A stretch of 64,000 nt of DNA, from contig JAWPGT010000009.1 of NCBI GenBank assembly GCA_034638255.1, positions 558,001 to 622,000 of the forward strand, read 5' to 3'. A program made the translations under genes and the position numbers. Within the stretch, counting starts at the first letter, position 1. Every line of letters begins with the position of its first letter. Under the pieces are notes generated by a model. The model saw only the letters and a list, made by a program, of their open reading frames with translations, did not search any database and was not told where the DNA came from. Below, piece by piece: positions 37,498 through 48,600 of the stretch. The DNA is from Coprinus comatus (Eukaryota > Basidiomycota > Agaricomycetes > Agaricales > Agaricaceae).

Positions 37498-40104
37498 CTA
37501 AAGGCTAATAATTCCACCTCCTACCCCACGAGAAGTCGAAGCAACACCATTAACGTGAAGACTTCCCCGTGCCCAATGTTCATTCCCCGCAATGAAATCA
37601 CCTCTGACTACTTTACCCCTCTCCTCGACCACTCCATCTCGCTCTACCTTAACATAAATACCTCAATTTTCCATCATAGAATTTTGACTTGGACTCAATC
37701 AGTTCCAGTAATCTCTTTTTCTCCGGCATCTCATTCTTATATTCACATATCATAGGTACCAAAATTATCTTCGTTTCCTCTAACATTCCTTCGAATGTTC
37801 GACGATCAACAAATTGCGCGTGCTCCGATCATATAAGTCAAAAGCGATGAAGAGATCAGGAAGGTGGGTATATGCAATTGAATGTGTTGCATACACCATT
37901 CGCCATAAAGGATGTATCTTTCGGCAAAATAAGGATCCCGATCAAGGACACGATACAGACATTCTCGATGTTCTTCTATCCATTTTCCTAACTTCTTGAA
38001 CTGCTCGTGCGTATTTGAATTAACATAATGTGATCGGTTTTGAACCAGGATACGAGAACGATCCACAGAGAGCGAGAACCCCATATTAGCACCATCTATT
38101 TTCTCGGTGACAACCACCCGACCAACTATATTGCGACCGAGAGAGTAATCCGAGGAAACGATATCATCGGGCGTAGCAGCGCCAATATCAATCAGATGAG
38201 GAGTGCGAGGAAATTTGGAGACAAATTCGCTGAGCGGAGCAAAGTGTTGGATAGCCTCCAATGCAGCATTGAAAGACTTGATCCGTACAACAGCAGAAAA
38301 TCCTTCAGATAATCGAGGCCTAACAAATTGTTCATGCATTTGCGTGATTGCGTTACGAACACGACTTCCGGGTGGTAGAGTGGGATGACCAGTTCGCATC
38401 TGAGCCCTCGAAATACAAAGGTCCCTCTCATAATCAAACCAGATACATATTGGCGAAACAGCCCAATTGGATGCTAATTGAAACCATTCCTTCCTCTCTA
38501 TGTCGGACATATTACATCGATCCAGAATAACGCAATTGGGTCCAGGGTTCTTGGATATCGCAGATTCGCAGGCTGAGCGGTTCCCAACGTCGTCTTGGGA
38601 AATACGATAAAAATTCTGAGTGTGTCGAGCAAGAAGCGCATTGGAAACCACGATTTTCCAGAACCAGGAAGGCCGACAAGAATGTAGAAATTGGAATAAA
38701 TGAGTATCCCTTCCACTTCCATAGAACAAGGCGGAGGTTCAGAAGGTATTACTGAGAAATATGGATTGTCGTTTCCAGATTGTACTACACCATTTGGAGA
38801 CAAATTCCTCCTGCTGTATAGTTTCTATGCTTCCAGGTCGAAGTGATCGTAACGCTTTGATAGCTTCGGTAGCGGGAAATTCCGGTTGTGTTCGATATGG
38901 ACTGGCCTTTTTAAAACCGTACGCGGCCAGATAGCACGCTATTACAGTTCCAGCTCTTCCCTTTCCACCACCACAATGAACTAGGAATGGGAGTTTTTTC
39001 TCGTCTTCTACCAGCCTCATTACAACGTCCATTTGTTCGATAGATGGTGGGTAAAAATTAGGGATAGGAAGGAAAGTATTTGAGATACGTTTGTTTCTGA
39101 ACCAAGATTCAGGGAGGGGAGTTTCTTCGGTTAGTGTTAAGACGTTTCGTATCCCGATATAGGGTGACGCTAGAGCATCGATATCGTCTTCATTTCGGGG
39201 AGTTGACATTACAGCCAAATGATATGGGATTACCCAACGAAAGAACCTCGGTAGCTTGTAGAATTCATCGTTCCGTCCCGGTATGAAAAGTGACTCTCGA
39301 GGCTCTAGAGCGAGAGAGGGTGTAATCTCCAGATCACTGAGCGCTGCTCGAGATCTTTAGACCAAGGGTAAGGAGATACGGAGATTCTACTTTTTCGTGT
39401 TCCAGAAAGACGGGTCCCCATTCAGTATGATGAGAGTATTCAATAAGTTTCTTGATACAATATTTTCGTAATTTATCATCATCTGCGCGGTCATAAGCCT
39501 GTGCATAAGCAAGCATCGCGTCCTTGTAAGCACCGATAAAAAAAGAGGCATCAGCAAAACGCGTGAAGCCTTTATGCGAAGTCGAGGAGAGATTAATGAG
39601 TTTTGCGGCCGCGTCTCTGGCCTCTTCGTAATGTAGGAAAATATAGGATGTGAAAGACAAGTGATCCAAGTATTCTGGCGTAACAGAAAGTGGGTGTTGA
39701 TCAGGCAATAGCGACCTGATGCTCTTGTTCATGGTATGATTGTCGCAACGTGTTAAGGTGATATGAAATTCTTTAGGTTGAAGACCAAATCTTTTGCGAA
39801 ATTGCTGGCCTGCAGCCCATATAACGACCACAAAAAACACCCCATCCTTCCCACCACCAACCCCAGCGCTATAAACATGTCGAGCATCAATACTGTCGGA
39901 TTCCTGCTGTAACTTCTCGAGTAGTGGCGGCGTGAGTTGGCGAACTTCATCTTTAGTGATGAGAGTTATGTGGTATGCCATGCCTGGTTCTCTTCGTATG
40001 TTCTGTACCTCCGAGCACCCTTCAATAGTAGCACGAGTTATCCCATCGACGCCATCGCCTACAAGTGCCCAGAATCCGCGAATTTTCTTGATAGACATAG
40101 TCAT
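37498..40104 (-). CDS. Multidomain RNA-repair enzyme: 2H phosphoesterase - phosphatase - kinase - RNA ligase
   Basis: Exons 40104-39363, 39304-38753 and 38709-37498, about 836 residues. Domain 1 has two H-x-T motifs, YHITL (about 39961-39972) and FHITLTR (about 39752-39764), the mark of 2H phosphoesterases that open 2',3'-cyclic phosphates; a helical TPR-like segment follows. Domain 2 is a dual-specificity-type phosphatase with VHCGGGKGRAGT (C-x5-R, about 38950-38978). Domain 3 is a P-loop kinase with GLPGSGKS (38651-38674), RISQDD, VILDRCN and a lid RTGHPTL. Domain 4 is an RNA ligase with motif I EKIDGAN (38085-38105), QNRSHYV, YGEW, AFDLYD, EGIYVKVE and KVVR. The last exon needs single added bases at about five places (38645-38647, 37896-37897, 37811-37813 and twice in 37661-37670); with them all motifs and phases fit. 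Domain order and ligase type differ from fungal Trl1. Confidence 0.82.
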
Positions 40105-40343
40105 GAAGAGGAGAAAATGGTAATCACGACTTTAACGATGCTACTTGAGGGCATGATCTGGCATAATATAGTGTGCTGGCCGGTTCCGGTGGAGTCAGGA
40201 TGATGGTTTGTGATGATTTCCTAATTGAATATATTCAATATTGATTTCGCGTGACTGTGCCGCTATACTGATGTGATCCGAGTGATACACCTCTCCGAGT
40301 ATATGAACACATCTGCATACCCTTGTTCTGAGATAGGCACATT
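40105..40343. promoter_or_regulatory. Shared bidirectional promoter region
   Basis: Only about 240 bases separate the divergent start codons of the RNA-repair enzyme (40104, minus) and the ATS1/Kti13-like gene (40344, plus). Both promoters must lie here. No specific binding site can be supported by eye. Confidence 0.55.
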
Positions 40344-41768
40344 ATGTTGACCTTGCTTTCAACCGGTTCTAACGCCCAGGGACAGTTAGGTCATGGAACC
40401 ATTGAAGATTCTAATGTCTTCATTCCATGCTCATTCGCAAATTGTCCCTCTGGGACCCTACCTAAATCCACATCATCCATCCTCAAGGTCGTTACCGGAT
40501 CCAATCACACACTTATTCTTTTAGAAATCCAACACAAAACAAACAACTCTACTACTACTATAACAACAGAAGTATGGGGTTCTGGAGATGGAAGTAAAGG
40601 TCAACTAGGACCTGACTTCCTTCAACATCAAATGTATCAAAATCAATCCAATTCGACCATATTCCAAAAACTATCATTGGAAATTACTCTCGAAAAGCTT
40701 GGATTGGGCTTAGAGTTTGGATATACAATATCTGATATTGGAACTACTTGGGAAACATCTTATGTCGTTCTTCACCATCCTACAAAACACGACGCCATTC
40801 TTTCTTTTGGCTCTGACGATTTTGGTGATCTCGGTGTTGGAAAACTACCAAACAAAAACAAAAATCTGGGTCTACAAGTTGTTGATTATTCAAGTATCAC
40901 TATAGACGGAAAGTTGTTACGAGATGCTAGCATAGCTACTGTCGAAAAGCTACGAACTGGACAAAGACATATCATCGTATCTTTAAGCGCTTCTTGGAAA
41001 AATGACGATGAACCGTCCCAAATCCTGATTGGATGGGGTGCTTGTAGACATGGTCAACTTGATAACCCAGCTTCGAACCCATCTCCACCTTCAATCCAAC
41101 CAATCGTCAAACCCACTCCAAATAAAACTAAACCGAAATCGAAAACAAACCAAGCAAAGACTAGATCACAAACAGAACCTACCTTCCATTCTCTACCTAT
41201 CCTACTCATATACACCTCAAATCCCGAGGACATGATCATCGAATACTCATTAGGAATACAACACTCAGTCTTTCTTCATAAATCAGGGAGAATTTCCTAC
41301 CGAGGTTCAAACCGTAAACAACAACTCGAAGGGCTAAACAGCCTTCAACTTCAACCCATCCGGGACGTCAAATGTACCTGGAATGGAACCTACATTATCA
41401 CTGGAAACGAACCTACAAATATCCTATCAACAGGAAGTAACACTCATGGACAACTAGGTCGTTCCGAACTCGATCCAACTACCCCTGTTATGTCCATAAC
41501 AAAATCAAAAATTAAATTCATGACATGTGGTAGTGAACATATCCTGGTCGTTATAACCAATGAAAGCGGTGAAGAAGATGTTTGGGGTTGGGGTTGGAAT
41601 GAGCATGGAAATCTTGGAATTGGGAACACGCGAGATTCCCCTTCCGCAGTGAGAATCATGTCTAGAAAAGATCTGCCGAGGAATCACATTGGATCTCATG
41701 ACCTTATCTATGGTGTATGGGGTGGAACTGGTACCAGTTGGATCTTACTTGGATCATCAGAAACCTAG
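40344..41768 (+). CDS. ATS1: RCC1-repeat protein, ATS1/Kti13-like
   Basis: One uninterrupted frame of 474 residues from ATG at 40344, unusual in this intron-rich region. RCC1-type blades are visible as LSTGSNAQGQLGHG, VWGSGDGSKGQLG, LSFGSDDFGDLGVG, GWGACRHGQL, YRGSNRKQQLEG, STGSNTHGQLGRS and VWGWGWNEHGNLGIG, ending in GVWGGTGTSWILL. The last two elements resemble the C-terminus of yeast Ats1/Kti13 closely. Kti13 works with Kti11/Dph3 in diphthamide synthesis and in Elongator-dependent wobble-uridine modification of tRNA. A long Lys/Pro/Gln-rich insertion (about 41050-41180) interrupts one blade. Other RCC1 relatives are possible, but the short seven-blade form without extra domains fits ATS1 best. 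Confidence 0.78.
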   Translation: MLTLLSTGSNAQGQLGHGTIEDSNVFIPCSFANCPSGTLPKSTSSILKVVTGSNHTLILLEIQHKTNNSTTTITTEVWGSGDGSKGQLGPDFLQHQMYQNQSNSTIFQKLSLEITLEKLGLGLEFGYTISDIGTTWETSYVVLHHPTKHDAILSFGSDDFGDLGVGKLPNKNKNLGLQVVDYSSITIDGKLLRDASIATVEKLRTGQRHIIVSLSASWKNDDEPSQILIGWGACRHGQLDNPASNPSPPSIQPIVKPTPNKTKPKSKTNQAKTRSQTEPTFHSLPILLIYTSNPEDMIIEYSLGIQHSVFLHKSGRISYRGSNRKQQLEGLNSLQLQPIRDVKCTWNGTYIITGNEPTNILSTGSNTHGQLGRSELDPTTPVMSITKSKIKFMTCGSEHILVVITNESGEEDVWGWGWNEHGNLGIGNTRDSPSAVRIMSRKDLPRNHIGSHDLIYGVWGGTGTSWILLGSSET

Positions 41769-42090
41769 TTTTCTTGGTGATACTGCGCAAACCTTTGTTG
41801 TTCCTCGGTTAAGTGATCAATACATCGAAGTATGTATATCTAACATCAGGATCGCCTCCGCAGTACTGTTGTTAACACTGTGCAAGTGTAAAAAAGGGGC
41901 TTGTCCCTAAATATTGTCGGTTACATTGTTCTTCCACGTCGTCTGACATGATTCTAATTTATTGATCACATAACGAAGACATCAGAAATAATGCACTCTA
42001 ATACAAACAGCAATTAACATACATCAGTCCCCCATAGTAAGAAGAAGAAGAAAAAACTACGATCAGCGCGCACCGCAAGAAAAATAGAAA
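41769..42090. other. Intergenic between convergent genes
   Basis: About 320 bases hold the 3' regions of the RCC1 and kinase genes. No gene is seen. Confidence 0.4.
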
Positions 42091-44543
42091 TCAAGCGGCG
42101 TCTAACTCCCGCAACCATCCAACAACTTTACCCACAGCCTGATCATCCAACGGATTCAAAGTACCATGAACCGACATTCTAAATGCTGATGATGACAAAA
42201 ACTCATCATTACATCGCGGTCTCATATCCAACAATGACCTTCCTCCCCCTTCTCCATCAATGCCTATACTATTCCTCCTAGCTGCCATTTTTGGCATCCT
42301 CTCAAGTATTTTCGCAGCGGTTGGTCGTTTTTTGGGATCTCTATCCCAGCATTTCCCCATACATCCCCACAACTTCTCAGTTAGCCCCCATTGAGTCCAG
42401 GGCTGGCTGAAAGGATCCGGCCGAGTAGGTCTTTTGTTTTGTAAGACCACCAAATTAATTAAACGAAATTGAGCGGAAGTCTCAAAAAAAGGAAATTTTC
42501 CTGTGAAAATCTACCGAAAAACAAACGTTAATGAAATGATTACCAAACCGAATCAAATCTGTCCAGGGATTCTGAAATAGTGATAATAATAAAAAAAAAA
42601 CCAACCTCATACATAACGCATCCAAAGGCATATATATCAGCTTCCATAGTAGGTCTTGGTTCCTCATCCAAGTCATCCGAATCGTCCAATAATTCAGGCG
42701 CTTGCCAACGTGGAGTACCTCCTGAAAGCGCCGTACTTCTTGCCGAAGTCAAACCCAATGTCTCACTATCCATCATTGCCAATCCAAAATCAGCAATACA
42801 AGCTCTTCCATCTTTTGTGACCAAAATATTCGGCTAAAAACGAGGACAACGATTTCTTTGTGAGTATCATGTCATCTTATTTCCAACGTTGCGAGCGCTG
42901 ATATGATAACGTACCCCTTTGATATCACCATGGACAAAGTGTTGGCGGTGCAGGTATTCGATACCTTGAATGATATCAAACACCTAACGTGTACAAAAAT
43001 AGAACATATCACTTTAAAATACAAACCATGACAAAATTAGATTTTGTACGCACAAGGAGTAACCTGTTCACCCCTTGATTCTGTTTCAAATAGGTGTTCA
43101 CGTTGCCATTATTTAGCCAAGGCGATACAAGACTAATACGACCATATTGATCTTGAAGCCGGTATATACCGTAGAATGGTAAGATATTTGGATGATTAAC
43201 TTGACTCCACAGCAATCCTTCTTTCCAAAATGCCTATTAGAGAACGCAGTATCAATCACATCATTTGGATCGACTTCAAGCTCAAATTCCCATGTACATA
43301 CCTTGACAAGCTTCTTGATTTCCGAAGGCCGCCGGATCCTAACAAGTTTTATGCAAAGGCGTTGGTTTTGGTAAACTCCTTTATGTATTTCTCCAAAATT
43401 CCCGTCTGGTTCGTCATTTGGTGACAGATCTTCAAGAACGAGATTTTGAAGGGTAAAGCAGGTAGGAGGAAGGGTTGTTGTCGACGAAAGTTTAATCAAA
43501 ACCTTTCTGAGGTTTGCTCTCGTTCTTTCAGGCAGATCAGGAACGTCAAGAAGCTATATTTGCTATGAGAAGATCTTTAACTTCAGCCTATGAGAGACAA
43601 AGAACTTACAGTTTGCATCATATCTATAACGAGCTGAGCTTTCTTATCTTTGAATTCCAACAAAGCATTCTTTTTCTCTGGCTTGGATAGGATATTCATA
43701 AACAGTGATAGTGCCTCCGCTACGGTCGGTTTTTGTTGCTGTGGGTTTACTCTCCTGCCCGGTGATCTTTTTGTAAAGCTAGAGACTGGGGAAAGCATGG
43801 AGACACAAGACTCTGATGATCTACTAGTACGCAGACGCTATTTTTAGAGGAATATATGAGCCTTGAGACGTTATGATATACAACATAAAAACAATTTACT
43901 TTTGATTGCCTTGGAGACACAACAAGATTTCGAGGAGACATGTCATCCCGAAATGATACACCGCGTTCTCGGACAGTGTTAACAGAACCTTTCCTTTTCA
44001 GCGAAGATTTTAGAATTATCGAAGGTGGGGGATTTAATGAAGTCTCAGGGTGTTCTAAGAGTGATGGCATATTGCAAACAATTCGCTGGGGAATGTTGTT
44101 TAATTTTGGACTTGTAAGTGTCACGATCATTGTCTTCCTTGTTTCTAGGGTTATCTCCATATTATAGTCTGAAGAAAGCAGTTCTATCGACCCAGTGACC
44201 AGTTCTCGATTGTTTTCAACGAGCTTAGCGAACTTGAGAATGAGGTGACATGGATCATGGCTAAACGGTTTTCCAAGTCATTGGAGGCAAATAAATGGTC
44301 CCAGAACTTAACCACCCACATTTTATCCAAGAAACCCCTGACCAGTACAAGGAATTCAGACCATTTCTCCGGTTCATACAGGTGTACTTGAACTTTACGC
44401 AGGAATACGCTAGCGCCTGGCCTACTCTTATCTACGATCTCTCTGATTAGCGCCTCTTGGTCAACGACTGGCCCTGATCTATGGTTGGCTTTTCCTTCAG
44501 AGGTGGCGATAATGATAACAGGAGAGCCTCTTCTGAGGGCCAT
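42091..44543 (-). CDS. TKL-type protein kinase with uncharacterised N-terminal region
   Basis: Nine exons (44543-44320, 44260-43900, 43837-43610, 43553-43302, 43233-43054, 42983-42915, 42833-42606, 42571-42544, 42500-42091) total 1,980 nt, so 659 residues, and every phase closes. The N-terminal third (from MALRRGSPVIIIATSEG, with VFLRKVQVHLYEPEKWSEFL) is a globular-looking region that I do not recognise, followed by a Ser-rich linker (KSSLKRKGSVNT). The kinase domain has GNFGEIHKGVY, CIKLVRI, VNHPNILPFYG, the catalytic loop VHGDIKGPNILV, IADFGLAM, TPRWQAPELL, DIYAFGCVMYE and a C-lobe CWDRDPKKRPTAAKIL. All catalytic residues are intact, unlike the pseudokinase at 33 kb. It belongs to the tyrosine-kinase-like group expanded in mushroom fungi. 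Confidence 0.85.
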
Positions 44544-45155
44544 AAGATGGTGTCTGTGAAGCAGTAGTGAAATAGGATCATGATGTATGTGGCTTCTTCA
44601 AAGTATAGCCACTGGAGCGTGTGAAGCATGAGGCAAGTTGAGGTACGCCATGCCGTTATCAAGGACAAAAGAGGTATGTTTTTGCTTTGTATGTACAACA
44701 TTAACATACGTCTTTGCTCTCAAAAAGGTTCCTAAAGGTGAGTTCAATGCAATAGTTCCCTAGGAATAATAAGAATGTATTAGTACTAGGAGGGATCGGG
44801 ACGAGATATAGTATTGGGAGTCACATGGGAAGCTCCTAACAATCAGTCAGAGTCTTTGAGGTCGTAATCTTCATGTATTTGTCGAACGGTGGAACCTCTC
44901 AGAGATGCCAGCTATGATTGTCAATATATGCGCATGTATGTCGTTATGTCCGTTCATACCCGTCCAATGAGTATCTGTAGGGAGGTTACATAAGCGCATA
45001 TAGGTTGATGGCGGATAAACCTGGGGGAATTACTTGTGTTGCATCCTTGGCCTCGTTATAACGGTGGAGATGCCGTATATGCGCCTTTACAAGACGTTCG
45101 GGGTCCTCATTCCTAGGTACCTGAGTATACGATCTACGGGTGTGGTGTTTGGCGA
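44544..45155. other. Intergenic, no gene seen
   Basis: About 610 bases upstream of the TKL kinase gene. A minus-strand frame at 44447-44707 overlaps the first kinase exon out of frame. Nothing else is recognised. Confidence 0.35.
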
Positions 45156-45370
45156 TTACCCTAGGACTTTCTGAAGATTATCAATTTCTTCTTGAAGTGC
45201 AGCAATACGAGCTTCTGTTTTCTGTATAGGAGGATGAGCGACTGGAGACCAGCTGATTGCATGGCATACCTTTGCCGAGGTTGTGGCATACATTGGTGAT
45301 GAGAGAACTGCCAAGGCCGATGCTGTTGAGTAACCAAGCGTAACCCTAGCTGCGGGTTTGTTGTCTGTAT
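45156..45370 (-). CDS. Short coiled-coil protein, 3' exons only, uncertain
   Basis: Two exons in phase: one ending at the donor near 45270 that encodes a hydrophobic segment (RVTLGYSTASALAVLSSPMY) and ATTSAK, and a last exon to the stop at 45156 with a short coiled coil (ARIAALQEEIDNLQKVLG). The single helix followed by a coiled coil is like small mitochondrial membrane proteins, but I cannot name the family. The upstream exons and start codon could not be resolved in the 45370-45600 interval, which also holds the promoter of the divergent ABC transporter. Confidence 0.35.
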
Positions 45371-45628
45371 ATTTCTTACCGTATCTCCGGGGTCCCCGGA
45401 TATTCCAAGATTAGCAGTTCCAAGAGTATCCTAAGCCATGGCACAGGAATTCCGGGGTGACAAAGCGCAGCAAAAGTGATCAAAATCCTCCATTCGGCGG
45501 CACACCTGTGCCTGCGTGGTTGTGAAGAAAGTGTCCATTCGGTCCACATCTTCCCATGCTGTGTTATCCGTTCCTTATTATGCAACTCTGATTTTCACTC
45601 CTTACAACCCAGATATACCACCCGCAAC

Positions 45629-48600
45629 ATGGCGGGACTGTTCTGGATACAACTGCGAACACTGGTGCGGAAGAACTGGACTGTCTTCTACACAAACCCT
45701 TTTGTGAGTAGCAAAGTGTTGGAAGAACAAGCTGGCACTCACCCTTCTTCTCAGTCCTCTTTTCTACGCTGCTTCGTCATACCCGTCCTGGCTGGTGCTT
45801 TTCTGGCCTTTGCTCAGCTTTTCTTCAACAAACCCAACAATGTATGCGTTTACAACCTGCCAGTTTAAGCCATACTGACGTTTTGCAGCTCGGACTTGGG
45901 GCACCAATCTCGATATACGACCTTGCTTCTCAATTCGATGGATTGGCCCCTCTGATATGGGCGGATGGAACCGATGGAACTGGCACACCTTCTCCCCAAG
46001 ATATAATGGCCCGTATAACATCGGGCTTCAACCAACAGCAACTCAACAGTATTCGCCAAATTACCAATGCATCAGAGATTCCTTTCGAGTGTCCACAAAA
46101 CTTCAACCTTCGCTCCCCTTGTTTTGCTGCGATCGCTTTCAACGACATTCCTGCGCCTGATCAAGGCCGCTCCATCAATTATACAATTAGGGCGGATGGG
46201 GGATTGAGATTTATCGACGTAGAAAGGCATACAAGCGACTTTGAGTTGCGAGTTCTACCATTACAGTGGGCTATTGATAAAGTGGGTACTCTCGTCATTT
46301 GAGCTATACTAAGGGCTCACCTTACCTCACAAGGCCATAATTGAATTACAAACTGGAGTGTCTGTTCAAACCCCGCTCGAATGGCCCTATACAAAGGAGA
46401 CCAATGAGGAGCAAAATACTAGATTTCGTTTGAGTAAGTGGTGGTATCCCAACGTTATAATCACGTTCTAAACTATGTCAGGTTATATACGTGGATTGCG
46501 CGAATTGCTTGTCATTGCCTTGTGGGTCTTGTTCATGAGTGTGATATAAGAACCTTAACTCAAACTTGTACAGGTTTGCATGCTACGTTCCGATTGCATA
46601 TCAGCTTCCAGGAGCTGTGGCTGGTGAACGCGCAACATTGTTGACTTCTCATATGAAAGCAATGGGTCTATTGGATTCTGCCCGCATAATGTAGGAGTCG
46701 CGTTAACACAAACTGCTGTGCATATACTGATCCTGTCCCATAGTTCATGGCACCTCAGCTTCTCACTTGTCCATCTACCAACCTGGATTCTTGTCTCTAT
46801 CATTTGGCGGTTCCGTATCTTTGCGGAGACTAGTGTCTTACTGGTTTTGGCTGTGCATCTCCTTCTCCCCCTCTCATTGGCCTCTTGGTCATTCGCTGTT
46901 GCTGCTCCGTTCGGGAAATCGCCACAGCTAGCGGCAGTAGTCTCCACTGCGTTAGCATTCTTGTTTGCCATATTAGCTCTTGTGTTAAATGCCGCGAGGA
47001 CTGGAATCTGTTTCATTTTTACTTTGTTATTCCCCCCTGCCTTCTACACTTTTGCAGTCAGGGTTATGGCCGGTTGGGAAAACAACCACCTCGGAACTAA
47101 CGCTATAAAGGGTGATCCAGACAGTGGCGTCAGCCTACTGCCTCTGCTTATTGCAGCTTTGGTATGTGATCTCGCCTTGTCGAAGAGTCTTGCCTGATGA
47201 AACTCACAAAAATCTAGATCAACATTTTCATTTGGCCTTACATCGCAGTTCTTCTGGAACACAAAATTTACGAAGTTCCGGTGCGTACACCAAAGCGATG
47301 GTGGCAGTTTTGGAGGAAAGGTAGTCCGAACACGGAACATATAGCGGAAGACCTCGCTGTCTCGGTTCGCCATCTTAATAAGACCTTTCAAACTTCGATA
47401 TTCAAGAAAAGGAAAGTTACTGCTGTCGGTGACCTTAGCCTTGATATTCCTAAGACTGGCATATACGTTTTACTTGGGTCAAATGGGTAGGTTCATGCTC
47501 CCTGTGGGTTGCATTTTTTTCTTGAGAAACTAACGACGTATGCATGCAGAGCTGGGAAGTCTACCTCGTTATCCATCATCGGAGGTCTCCTTAGTCAAAC
47601 GAGCGGTTCCATCACCTTCGCTGGTGGGACTTCGCGTCCTCCACGCGGGACACTCGGCATCGTGCCCCAAAAGAATGTTTTATTCCCAAAATTAACATGC
47701 TTACAAACTCTTCGCGTATGGCGTGCGGTGAAATGGTCTGATAAGACTGATAGAGATGAGGATTTGGAGCAGTTGCTGAGGGATTGTGACCTTGGTAACA
47801 AAATCAATGCTGAGGCAGCTATGATGAGCGGAGGTCAGAAAAGGAAACTGCAGCTGGCAATTGGATTGCTAGGTGGTTCCAATGGTACGTGCTGTAGTGA
47901 TTTGGCATATTGTTTTGTACTGACGGTTGATCAGTTGTACTTGTCGATGAATGTACATCTGGTGTTGATCCTCTCAGTCGCCGAGCTCTATGGCGAACGT
48001 TAAATTCATTTAAACATGACCGTGCAATTGTTTTTACCACTCACGTATGTCATGTTGGTTCTTGTTCCTATTTTCTTCCTGACGGTATTGAGAACAGTTC
48101 TTGGACGAAGCCGATCTACTGGCGGACCACATTGCTATTCTTGCTGTTCCAGGGAAACTAGTTGCCGAAGGCTCTCCCGTTGCTCTGAAGAAGAATTACG
48201 GTGAAGGTTATACTATTCAAGTTGTTTTCAAGTCTGCAAGCGAATCCAAGAATACGTCGATACTGCACGCGGAACTTTTAGGAAGAATAAGGAATATATG
48301 CCCTAAAGCTCAAGTTTCGATGATCTCAGCTACTCATTTTGGGTATATTCTAAAGTCTAAGGATGACGCTGATGCACAACAAGTCCTTGAATTGCTGGAA
48401 TCGGAAAAGGAGACCTACGACGTCACTTCTTACGACGTGTTGGCCACGACAATTGAAGATATTTTCTTGGACCTTATGAACAAAAACGTTCCATCACAGC
48501 TAGATAACACCTCTCAAGCTGTTGAAAAGCTCTCTAACGATACCCTTCCTGCTATAATACCCCTGGAACAAAAATTGTCTCGTTCTTCCATGAAGCTCGC

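Noticed and set aside
46555..47016. Long minus-strand frame inside the ABC transporter
   Set aside because: Shadow of the transmembrane-coding exon on the opposite strand; composition is that of an antisense frame.
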